Source of the DNA: Priapulus caudatus
Lineage: Eukaryota; Priapulida; Priapulimorpha; Priapulimorphida; Priapulidae
Reading direction: 5' to 3'
DNA length: 38,541 bases
NCBI RefSeq assembly: GCF_000485595.1
Contig: NW_014577253.1
Location: forward strand, 188,226-226,766
A model generated the notes under the pieces. It had not been told where the DNA came from. It saw only the letters and a list, made by a program, of their open reading frames with translations, and did not search any database. The translations under genes and the position numbers were made by a program. Positions 1 to 10,500 of this stretch are shown here, in pieces. Within the stretch, counting starts at the first letter, position 1. Each line of letters begins with the position of its first letter.

Positions 1-177
1 AGCTCCCAAACCCATAGACCAATCATGACAATTCAAGTATCACTGTAATCTACTGGCTGAGATCATAGTCCAGTGGTGCTATTTATCTAGAAATTTTTCG
101 ACCAGTATCCCTACTAATATGCCGAACCGTACCTCGTCTACTCCACTAACGAGTCTAGGGAGTCGCCTACGCCTACT

Positions 178-228
178 CCCGAACCCGAACCCTAACCCTA
201 ATCCTAACCCTAACCCTAACCCTAACCA
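178..228. repeat. Interstitial telomeric-type repeat (CCCTAA)n
   Basis: About eight near-perfect hexamers of CCCTAA, with CCCGAA variants at the left end and one TCCTAA variant. The G-rich strand is TTAGGG, the usual animal telomere unit. The tract is only about 50 bp and has ordinary sequence on both sides, so it is an interstitial or subtelomeric copy and not a chromosome end. Confidence 0.85.
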
Positions 229-3061
229 TATCAAATAGTGACCAGGGTACGTTCCGGCAGTACCCTGGGGGACATAGACCCTATGAGCGCTAGTTCTAGA
301 AAGTCCTTGCAAATGAGCACATCTCTATTGTGTTTGAGAAGTGGTAAAACTCGCTTCTTGCTAGAGTTTGTTTACTGTTTATTGATTAGAGATTATGAAG
401 AACAAAGATTAGATTCAGCCTAAATCTGCCAATCCTGGAAAATGTCAACCATTACTCATCCAGCAGGAAGACTTATGGAAAACACCTGGGAAAATGTTTT
501 GTCTTTATGTTAGGTGTACTAACCATAAGGTTGAACCTCTGTGCTTAGCTGTTGCAGTTTCCCAAAATACACGTCTTCCCCATATCCTGTTTCTCTAAGC
601 TGCGCCTGAATCCTTTCCTAAGCCACATGCATGGTAATACAACTACACACGCTAGCAGAGTTCAACAAAACGTTCCTAGTCCGAATGCATTGCCCCATAT
701 GTGCTGCTGCTGATGGATAGAAATGTCAAAACTCCAAAACAGATGGGTGTTACGAACGTCGTACGACCAGGAGTTTAAGTGCCAAGAACTTTACATGCAT
801 TTACAGTATTTTGTTGGTGTTCTGGGTCTGCTAAGCGTGCGTAGGATACGAACGCTTGAAAAAGCATATATATGTGTGTAAAACTAAGAGAGTGTTTTGC
901 GTAGGAGGCATGGCCAAGTTTCTTTCTTATTAGTTGCAGACGTCTCACGAAGTCGTAGCGATGTAGCGATGTCAAACGGTCTGTACATTGTGAGTAAAGG
1001 GAATAGATCTACATGCGTATGAAAGACTGTAACCAATTCCTTTGCTGTTAGCATATATGTGTTTCTGCTGTACATAATTATGCAAACGACCATGACCTGG
1101 CTACTTTTAAAATTCCAACCCGGTCGGTACTTAAAAATAAACTCTGTTTCTTTGTCTTTGATCGGGCAAGCAGGCTGTCATAATGAGTCGGTGGTTGCGT
1201 TCCATCAATATCCTGTACGTATGGGCGACTCCAAGAGAAGGCAACAGCTGAGCTTCTTTATCCTTAGCTAAACGCGCCTGTGCATACGCTTTCACATCGG
1301 AATACGTACGGGTGTCTGTACCGCTAAATATCGGAGTGTGAAAACGTAAATGCAGGCACTTTGATCTAGTTTAGCTTGTGCCCTTTTCGTAGTTATCAGA
1401 TACAGTTAGTAGCGAGAAAGGTCATATTGGGAGGGCCTTTCAAAACTGTTCTAGGTTAGGCCAACCGAAATCACAAATTGCACTTTTGTACAGCCCAGCA
1501 ACTTTTGAAGTGGGAGAAGGTAGGGCTCGGGATTTTCAACACCCAGCCTATATAAACACTCATGCTGTTCTGTAGGTACATAGATCTGTAAGATAGTTAG
1601 AAGCGGGCCTCGTAGATACATAAATACATCAGCAGGTGATAGCTATTGGCAGTACAGCATGCCTGTTTCATATATTCAACATTTTAGACAGCTGGTTTTC
1701 AAACTCAAAATTTTGGCGTAATACGTGAATGTGTAGCTACCGATTTCGGATACGTTGGACGGATGACTACATGTTTGTTGGGCATGGGTGCTCTAGTGCG
1801 TAACTAAACGTAGGTGATGTCTATGTGTTTCAAGTCATTATACATGTATGTCATTATATGATTATAGTAGCAGTACGTTACTTCATAAAAATTACAGCGT
1901 AATATGAATTGTTAGTAGTTATAAAATATGTTGGTACACAACAAAAACAGGTTTAGCATATCTCCAAATACACGTGTGTGCGTGCGTGCGTGCGTGCGTG
2001 CGGATCTTTTCCAGAAAAGTTTTGGTACTGAGTAAACAATGAACACGCAGTGTACCTCATGCTTCGGGTTAGCAAGTAGCGATCTCGTGTAGAAGTCGAG
2101 CAGCCTACTAATTAGCTTGTAGCGGTCGCTAATTGGTAGAACTTGAGTTCAGTCTAAAGGACTTAATTGTATTCCCCGCGCCGAAGTCGGCGGGGATACT
2201 ATGGTTTCATGTCTGTCGAGCTGCCGCCGCAGACACTTTTCCTTCCGCTCTATAACTCGACCCCTAATCAGGGTTCTCCAAGGGCACTTATAGCCTGGGG
2301 AGCCCCGCCATCCTAAAATGCACCCGCCACGCTAAATATCATAGCCGCCATGCTGGTGTATACACGAGAAGTTCAAACAATTAATTAATACACGTTTGTC
2401 TCGATGCTACGGGTACGGCAGTCCCACACACAAGTACAAACAGTCATCCTATCCCTATCCCATATTACCCGCTATACATATATCCCCTATACCAAAATTA
2501 ATCTATGGGTTATTATAACCTTTTGCTTTCAATATTTTGCATCTGAACTGACAATCAATCCCAACCAACTGGTGTATGCTTGCTGGCACAATAATGTTCA
2601 TTTTCATACTTCAAATCCGAGTGTCTTCTAGCTCATCAAGAAATCTTAATCGTGACTTATATCGTGAATTAATTTCCAACGGCATTATTATGGGGCAGGT
2701 AACCCAGTCTAACACGAGGTAGAGTAGACTGGTACACTTACCGACCACTCCTGCCATTGTCAATGGTGACAATTTTTTATATATTTATTTATGAGAGGTG
2801 AACTCGATTTGGAACCAGCAAACCAGCAAGTTCATCCCTACATTTTGGTATTTTTATTCCATTAATTATTTTGAATTTTCCGATGGCTTTGCCCATGCAA
2901 AACAAACATTTTCACCCCACATGCAGTGCTTCAAATTTACACACAGAGTGTCCCAGATTGCATCTCAGAGCTTCTACAATTCAAACATTTTCTGGGGGGC
3001 CATGCCCCCGGACCCCCCTAGCACTGAGTACCACCCCAATGCTATAATTTAAAAGCTTGGC
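229..3061. other. Non-genic stretch, no supported gene
   Basis: I see only short open frames, without family resemblance or paired splice sites. It holds a small GTGC microsatellite (about 1974-2001), a G/C-rich hairpin near 2177-2196 (CCCC..GCCGA-AG-TCGGC-GGGG), and an isolated copy at about 2242-2266 of the sequence that is tandemly repeated after 3062. Around 2991-3018 are facing G and C tracts around CATG, of the kind common in decayed transposons. Confidence 0.6.
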
Positions 3062-3851
3062 GAACCCTGCTAATTGACCTAGCGTGACCAAACATTGTCT
3101 ACTTACACATCTTGGGGAGAAGGCGCGCAGCGTACCAAAACCAGGTCACTACGACCTTTATTTGACCTTTGTCATATTTCTCTTCCGCTCTATAACTCGG
3201 CCCCTAATTGACCTAGCGCTACCGAACTTGGTATACTTACACATCTTGGGGAGAAGGTGCGCAGCGTACCAAAACCAGGTTAATGCGACCTTTATTTGAC
3301 ATTGACCTTGATCATATTTCCCTTCCGCTCTATAACTCGGCCCCTAATTGACCTAGCGCTACCAAACTTGGTATACTTACACATCTTGGGGAGAAGGTGT
3401 GCAGCGTACCAAAACCAGGTCACTGCGACCTTTATTTGACCTTGACATTGACCTTGATCATAATTCCCTTCCGCTTTATAACTCGGCCCCTAATTGATCT
3501 AGCGCTACCAAACTTTGTATACTTACATATCTTGGGGAGAATGTGTGTCGTGTACCGAAACCATGTCACTGCAGCTTTCATTTGACCTTGAAATTGACCT
3601 TGATCATATTTCTCTTCCGCTCTATAAATCGGCCCCTAATTGACATAGCACGACCAAACTTTGTATACTTACACATCTTGGGGAGAAGGTGTGTCACGTA
3701 CCGAAACCAGGTCACTGCAACCTTTATTTAACCTTGACCTTGACCTTTATCATATGTTTCTTCCGCTCTATAACTCGGCTCCTAATTGACCTAGCGTGAG
3801 CAAACTTTGTATACTTACACATCTTGGGGAGAAGGTGTGTCGCGTACCAAA
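3062..3851. repeat. Tandem array with 146-bp period, about 5.5 copies
   Basis: The landmark CTTCCGCTCTATAA (with small variants) occurs at 3182, 3322, 3468, 3614 and 3760, which is spacing of 140, 146, 146 and 146 bp. Each unit also carries a conserved stretch around CTTGGGGAGAAGGTGTG and a run of TGACCTTGA motifs. The shorter copy lacks a six-base step within the TTGACC run. Because 146 is not a multiple of three, each copy gives a similar 60-70 codon open frame in a shifted frame; these frames are by-products and not genes. Confidence 0.9.
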
Positions 3852-4228
3852 ACCCCTAAGGCAACCAATTTTAACATACTTGCACATCTCAGGCAGATGA
3901 GTTGTGTAACAATTAAACCTTTGTCTTTGTGACTTATTTAACTTTACCTACCTTCTACGTCCTTACAGAGATATTTCATTCATACTAGATCACGAGGGAT
4001 ACATGTAGTTGGCGACAACTGCCCTTTCTAGTTAGCTTGAGCTTTTTGGCGAATTTATGACATTTTTTCGCCAAAATTCAAATTAATTTTGCATTTAGCG
4101 AATTAGCGAATGACAGCTTAAACCCTACAGGTATACCTGTACTTAATTTACCTCGGACGCATATATTTACACAGTTAAACCTGCGTTAGTGGCTACTTCT
4201 ATAAAGCCGGGTTTACACTACCGAGGCG

Positions 4229-4424
4229 ACTTTATGCTGTCAAATTGGCGAATTGGACCAATTTCGCAATTTAGCAACAGAGAGTTGGCAAAAATAGAAC
4301 ATGTTCTAATCTCCCAACTAGTTGCTATTAACCAGTTTTTCGCGCAACTTTTACGTTTACACTGCCGATAGTTGGTAGTATAATTGTGAAATTGGTCCAA
4401 TTCGCCAATTTGACAGCGTAAGTT
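4229..4424. mobile_element. MITE-like element with 43-bp inverted repeats
   Basis: The left arm (4229-4271) and right arm (4382-4424) are reverse complements with about two mismatches. Both contain the core TCAAATTGGCGAATTGGACC. They enclose about 110 bp with no coding capacity. A further motif, GTTTACACT(A/G)CCGA, lies as a direct repeat just outside the left arm (about 4210) and inside the element (about 4355). I see no clear target duplication, so the superfamily is open. Confidence 0.75.
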
Positions 4425-4879
4425 AACGTAATTATGCTTGGCGTTAATGGGTCGGTTGCCAATGCGTATACGTCGTAGCAGTAGTTTTAGAATTATAGTG
4501 CACCCTATTAAGAGCGTCTATCATTGATTGCTAGCTTCATGTCGGAGAGAGAGCCTGGCAATCAGGTGACACATACATAAAAGTGCTCTGAAACTCCACA
4601 GGGAAGGCAAGGCTACTCGCTTCTCCGACACCTCTCATAGTAACTATATATATACACCTATTTATAGTGACTTCATCGGCTAATAAGGTGGAATAATAAT
4701 AATAGGTAACATGTATGCATACAGTTTGTCATGCAGGATATCATAGACAGCGAGTTGTTATTGATGTACGTGCTTGTGTCTTCCTACCTGTAATTACGCT
4801 AATGTATGCTGCACTGTGCACATACTGGTATGGAAGTGCCTGGAATGTTTGAGATGTTACTAATTTACAGCTGGGGGAC

Positions 4880-4910
4880 CATATATATATATATATATAT
4901 ATATACACTT

Positions 4911-4958
<48 letters not shown>

Positions 4959-5012
4959 TTTATATTATATTTGTGTGCATACGCGCGTGCGTGCGTGCAT
5001 GCGTGCGTATAC
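4880..5012. repeat. AT microsatellites and GTGC tract
   Basis: Two long (TA)n runs, each followed by the same TACACTTTATATTATAT segment, suggest a local duplication. A (GTGC)n tract follows at about 4984-5008. No coding. Confidence 0.85.
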
Positions 5013-6956
5013 AGGGTTCTCTCCAGACCTTTAACGCATATCGGTTCTGATTTGCCTACATAGATTAAGCGATGATAGATAATTTGCGACATCCCTTAAA
5101 TCTTGCTGTCCCATAGGCCTAGAGTAGGGATATCGAATAATCTTCCCCACCGGTCTTATATTTTCCCAACCATCACAATAATTACTAGTATTGCTGTTCA
5201 ATAGCAAATGTCTTAGAACAGTTGTACAGCGTTACTTTCAACTAAATGTGCAGTGATTGAAATTTTTGACTTCTTGTTGATGCGGTTACATAATGATGCC
5301 ACTTGTTTCTTGTGAGACCCTGTCCTTATGCTTTGTTATTGGTAACTTGAGTAATTATTTTTTGATTGATTTGAGCAATAATAATTTTAAAGTAATGACT
5401 TCTTATGTTTTCCCATCCATTCTTATATTTTCTCTTTATATTTCCTATTCTTATATCTCTATTTTCCCAGTTTAAGTTTCACTTTCGCGAATCTCAGGAA
5501 ATGCAGTGGTCTCAAGATTGACATTAAAATACATCTCATTATTGACATATACCTGGCATTAAAAATACGTCTCAAAATTGACGTATATTTGAAGTTGAAA
5601 TAACGTAGATATCTAAAAGGTGTGCCGCTGTCTATCCCCTCCCCTACGCCCACTGTCGATACTGTTACATGGTCAGTGGCAAACTGGCTATGGTCATTTG
5701 CCAGGATCACAAACCACACGTTTGTTTTGCTCCCTGCCCCACCAAAATGAGTTGGCAACGCTTGTGGTTAAGAGTCAGAGCCTCTATGTGTACACGTACA
5801 ATTATAGCTCATTAGTGCTGCTGCAGTCAATCTACGTAGTTTGGCATTGTCTACGTGTTTGATGCTAGCTGATACGACATTGCTCTTTCAAGTTTTATTA
5901 AACCTAATTTTTTTTTCAATAAGTAGCATAATTAATCTAAACGACCGTGCACGTGGACACACAGACCGTGACCCGTGTTTCGATCTGGATAACGAAGTAA
6001 AAACGCATTTTTTGGTATAGTTTTCTGTGACGCCGTTTTCACAAAACACTGAGAGAAAGGATCAAACTGCTGAACATTTAATGATGTCATGGTATGATTC
6101 AGGCCCAGTGTAAACGAATTATTGTTTGTAAGAATCCTACCACAAACAGTTTGGAGGTCGGTCGTTGAGAATTTGATTGGCTAGTGTGCTGCAGTGGCTC
6201 ATATTTTTTGCAATTTAGAGGATGAATGATTGGCATAGTTACAAGGTGGTAAATTATTCCGGTCTGTCAAACGTAAGAACAGTTAGAAGAAATTGACAAC
6301 TAGTGTGATTTTGACAAGTTGCTAGGGTTATGAACTTATGATGAACCAGGAATTGACCTAGTGTGCGTTCCAGTGATCATACGATCGAAATTGCATTGCT
6401 ATACTACCTTGTATTGCATCACTAATACCTTGTGCTTTCTAGTGAAGCTGACTGCATGCGGGAGCCACTGTCAGGTATAATGTCACCTGTTTAAAAAAGT
6501 TCACTAGCCGTGGGTCTTTACGTTATTACATTGATCAGCTAGCCATGGAGTAACTAGCACGTGCTCAAACGGCGGGAAAACTCTGATGTTCACGCTCAAT
6601 CCTTCGGCAATTACTGTCCGCAACAGGAACTAGTACTGCAAAACTGCTTCAGTCTGAAGCACATGTTATTGATTACACAGTCTGATGCCCCCACCCCTGA
6701 ATGAAATAAAGTTCTGTAGCATAGCAGCACAGCTGAAGTAGCTGCGTAGATGGCTTTGAATTCGAATTCAGTTGAAATTGGTTATATATATATATATATA
6801 TATATATGAGATCTGCGGGAATCTAACATCAATGTATAATATGTTCCCTGGCTCGCGCCCGTTGTTCACTCTTGTTCTCAGGTTCGAACCCGTTTCTATG
6901 TAGTGTGCATTGATTACAGTTCGGTTGTGAGGATACCAATGTTTTGATTAAATCAC
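5013..6956. other. Non-genic stretch, no supported gene
   Basis: Short open frames only, with no recognisable product. Near 5515-5590 a phrase of the type ATTGACATAT/ATTGACGTAT with nearby CTCA recurs two or three times as a degenerate local duplication. A (TA)n run lies at 6783-6808. The phrase GGTTCGAACCC near 6881 resembles a tRNA B box but lacks a matching A box or acceptor stem. Confidence 0.55.
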
Positions 6957-7033
6957 CTGTGTGTGCGCGTGTGTGCGTGCGTGCGTGTGTGTGTGTGAAT
7001 GTGGGCGTGCATGTGTCTGTGTTGGTGCGTGTG

Positions 7034-7065
<32 letters not shown>

Positions 7066-7085
7066 TACGTGCGTGCGTACGTACG

Positions 7086-7125
<40 letters not shown>

Positions 7126-7133
7126 TACGTACT
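6957..7133. repeat. (TGCG)n / (TG)n microsatellite
   Basis: About 175 bp of GTGC units with GT and GTAC interruptions. It is open in several frames on both strands (Cys-Val-Arg or His-Thr-Arg repeats), which is an artefact of the repeat. Alternating purine-pyrimidine sequence of this kind can adopt Z-DNA. Confidence 0.9.
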
Positions 7134-7289
7134 TGTCTGTTAAATGCACTTGTTTGTTTGTTACCGTGAACCCCTTCATTTTTATCATGGTTTCGTTTGT
7201 TTATGATTTGTTTTGTATGGGAAGTAGACGCACAGTTTTCCCAGTGGCATTTGCTATATTTACTAACTTTTGTCTCTGCGGTGTTACAG

Positions 7290-7370
7290 TTCTTTGGAGA
7301 GTACAGCCGGAGCTTTGCCGAGTTTGTCAAGGCAAGCGGGGAGTACTGCAGGGCGCAACACGACAAGTAA
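7290..7370 (+). CDS. Orphan terminal exon, product not recognised
   Basis: After a good acceptor (TTTTGTCTCTGCGGTGTTACAG, ending at 7289) comes a 27-codon frame starting FFGEYSRSF and ending YCRAQHDK before TAA at 7368-7370. Composition, codon use and the acceptor look like a real last coding exon. I could not find the upstream exons; the 5' side is occupied by a microsatellite. It could be the 3' end of a neighbouring gene about 200 bp from the PRL start, or part of a PRL 5' untranslated exon. Its family is unknown to me. Confidence 0.35.
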   Translation, partial: FFGEYSRSFAEFVKASGEYCRAQHDK

Positions 7371-7453
7371 AGCTGTAACCGAAACACGTAGGACCCATAG
7401 GCAATTTTCTTCTCTCTGTGTGTGATACAGACTCATAAATTATACCAACTCGG

Positions 7454-7462
7454 ATGGGGTAA
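7454..7462 (+). promoter_or_regulatory. Two-codon upstream ORF before the PRL start
   Basis: ATG GGG TAA is the only ATG between 7371 and the PRL start at 7580. It is in the PRL frame and its stop closes that frame, so it also fixes 7580 as the first usable Met. A pyrimidine-rich acceptor-like site (CTCTCTGTGTGTGATACAG) ends at 7429, so a 5' leader exon could begin at 7430 and include this uORF. Whether the mRNA contains it is not shown. Confidence 0.45.
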
Positions 7463-7579
7463 GCCACGTCAAGCGCACAGCTCGTTGTGAATTGTGACCG
7501 AAACGCAAACCTGGATCAGCTGTCGGCATCAACAACGAAACTCAACCTGATTGAACATATCAAGCAGAAGCTTAGCAAG

Positions 7580-10500
7580 ATGAACAGCAGCAAACTGAGC
7601 GTCCGGCCAGCTCCGGCCGAGATCGTGCACAGGAACATGCGCTTTCTCATCACGGACCGACCAACTGACACCAACATCTCTCAGTATATGGAGGTGAGTG
7701 AGTGCAGTCTCGTGGCAGTAAAGCCTAGCGCAGACTTGCAACTTTTTCATGCAACTCGGCTGTGATTATAGAATCGCAGACGAAATTGCTGTGAAATCGC
7801 CATGTCTGCGGGAACGTGCAACTGCAACTCGTAGCGATTCTGGTCGCTTGCAACGAGTTGCAAGAAATCAAACTGGTTTGATTTTTAGCAACTTGTCGCT
7901 CCCAATCGCTCCGAAATCGCTTGCACGCGCACACACTGCGTGCGACCAATCGCATGTGGTTGCAGGTTGCAGCGACAAGCAACCAAAAGTCGCAAGTCTG
8001 CGCTAGGCTTAATTTTCCTTGCAGCAGCTTGGGTTTTATTACTCTTTAGCAAGTTATTTCATGGGTTCCTCGACCTGTCAATGTGATGAATGATTAAGGT
8101 TTCTGTACTATCACAGAAGTCATCTTAGTTGACTCTTGAAATGCATCCATGTGATTATTTTTCATTTAAATGGTGTTTGTGGCAGCTTATATCCAATCAT
8201 TCTGATTTGATTTGTTTGGCTCACAGAAGTAGGCAGCCAGTGATCGGTGCTGCCTTAGCAAAGATGCAACAAATATTAGTGGACAGTATGCCTCTTGCTT
8301 CGAGCATTATTTTCGGGTTGACTTTATTTATTCTGCCACGAATTTTACTATCAGCAAATTTTACGATTCAATATCAATAAGAAATAATTTTAGAAATAAA
8401 TTTTAGAAATAATTTTAGAAATAATTTTAGAAATAATAAGAAGAAAAAGAAGAATAAGAAATAATCAATAAGAAATAATACGATTCAATATCAATAAGAA
8501 ATAATAAGAAATCATTTTACTGACTGACTGGTCATCTGACTTATTAAAATGATGCCGAGAGCTAGCCATATTCTTATCAGTATATATATGATCAATACAG
8601 TAGAAATCATTTTACCATAGTCTATATGCTTCTAGAAACAATGTATTGTGGCAATATCAGTACTTCGATCTATATTTAATGGTGTGGTATTTAATTCAAT
8701 ATTTAATATATTTTATAGTAAGACAAAATCCATATTTAGTTTGCTTATTCAGAAAATGTAAAAATAGCCATACTAAATGCCTGAAAACGTTGTTTTGTTG
8801 ACCTTGCTATGAATGCAACTTTATGAGTATTATGTTTAATTGTTCTTTGTTATATATATCTAGATAGGGATGAATGCAGCCTCACAACCATCTGTACAGG
8901 TCGTAAGACCCCTGAAAAGATTGTAAATAGATTATGTTAACGTACTGTTGCAATGGCCATCATATAGTGATACACATCCTTCACAGGGCAGCTCACAACC
9001 TTTGATAGAAACATCGTAGAACTCTTCGGTGTTTGTGATCAACTTTGCACAGTTTGATTTTAATGAGGTCATATTCAAACTTTCTATTACATTATTTCAT
9101 GCTGTTTTAATGAAAGCCTGTCTGTCTCAGTAAGAGAAATTTCTGTAACTATGCTTCCACGTTTATTTCAAAGTCTTTCCATCGCAGGTGAATGTGTCAG
9201 TGTCAGATTTTCAGAATGTTTTTTATTATGTGGATATATATACATATATATATATTTTGAACTACAGAGGTTGCCCAACAACAAAGTGTTGCTGAAAGAG
9301 GGCATCAAACTGCACCACAGTCCACAGAGATGAACATCTGTGATACTATCCTAATGGTCAACTGATCAAATCCTAATGGTCAAGCCCTAATGGCACACGT
9401 AATTCCTGTGGCAAGATTCTGCGGGCTTGTAGCGTCAGTGACTGCGAATATGAAGCCATAGTCTGCATTGATTTATGTCTTTGATTTGATGTCCCTTTTT
9501 TTTTAAACTTTGCGATAGAATGAAGATAGCAAATATGGCTTCCTGACTCACAAGCAGCTAGAATCTCAGTGAAGCTCCTCTGAGTTCTGGTCTCCATGAA
9601 CGTGGTTACACTCTCTACTGACTCTAGTCTTTGAACTGTGTTCCCACCGATCTAGTCACACCTGAAACACATTGGATTTTCATGGGCAGTGCACAAGTGT
9701 AAGGTGCTACTGTCGACCATAGGTGATATAAAATTTTCCTGTCAATCGTGGCAAGGCTCGCCTAGTAGCACGTTGCCACTAGGCCTAGTTGCCACTACAA
9801 GATGACCCACGGGGAAATTATAAAGTTATTGTATGCACACACAATGTATAAGCTCTCATCTTGCTCTTTTGCATTGATGTTTTTTGCAGCAACTGAAAGC
9901 AAAGGGCGTTAAGGATGTCGTTCGAGTATGTGAGCCCACCTACAAGACTGGACCGCTGGAACAGGAAGGGATCAGAGTTATGGTGAGTGTCACACTAGAG
10001 TGTTGTACCAGCTAGGATCTGCACAATGTTTCAGGTAAACTCATGTCTTTTGATGACAGACGGGGGGGGGGGGGACCATCTGCCTTCATATGGCTGAAAT
10101 TTTAATGGTTAGAGTTTAATAGTACTAATTTCTGTAGGTGCACTGTGCTTGTGCGATTATTTTGCGGGATGGCACAGCCATCCAACAAACTGCTGTTAAA
10201 GGGCTTCACTGATGATTTATCTGAAAGAGCTTCAGAAACCCATTGAGCGCTGATGAGGTACCAGGTATGGTGCCAGCAACCAGTCCATGTAAAAGGCTTG
10301 TTCGTAAATGCAAGTTCTTTTGGAGAACCGATCTTGCCAAGAGAAAGTTGTAATCAGTACCATTGCATGTTTTTGTTTTGGTGATATCTGTATGTAGTTA
10401 AGTTACACATTGTGAGTAATTCCATGCAACACGTATAATTTGTAAATAGTTGGCATTATATGAAATCAGGTTTATTTGTTATTGTTTGTAGAAGCTGCTC

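Noticed and set aside
4539-4565. Possible first exon, MSEREPGNQ followed by a GTGACA donor
   Set aside because: Nine codons with no identifiable partner exon and no similarity; too weak to call.
6841-6900. tRNA or tRNA-derived SINE suggested by GGTTCGAACCC
   Set aside because: The T-stem does not pair and there is no proper A box or acceptor stem.
6953-7387. Open frames of 119-144 codons on both strands, His-Thr-Arg or Cys-Val-Arg rich
   Set aside because: They are translations of the TGCG/TG microsatellite, open in several frames at once.
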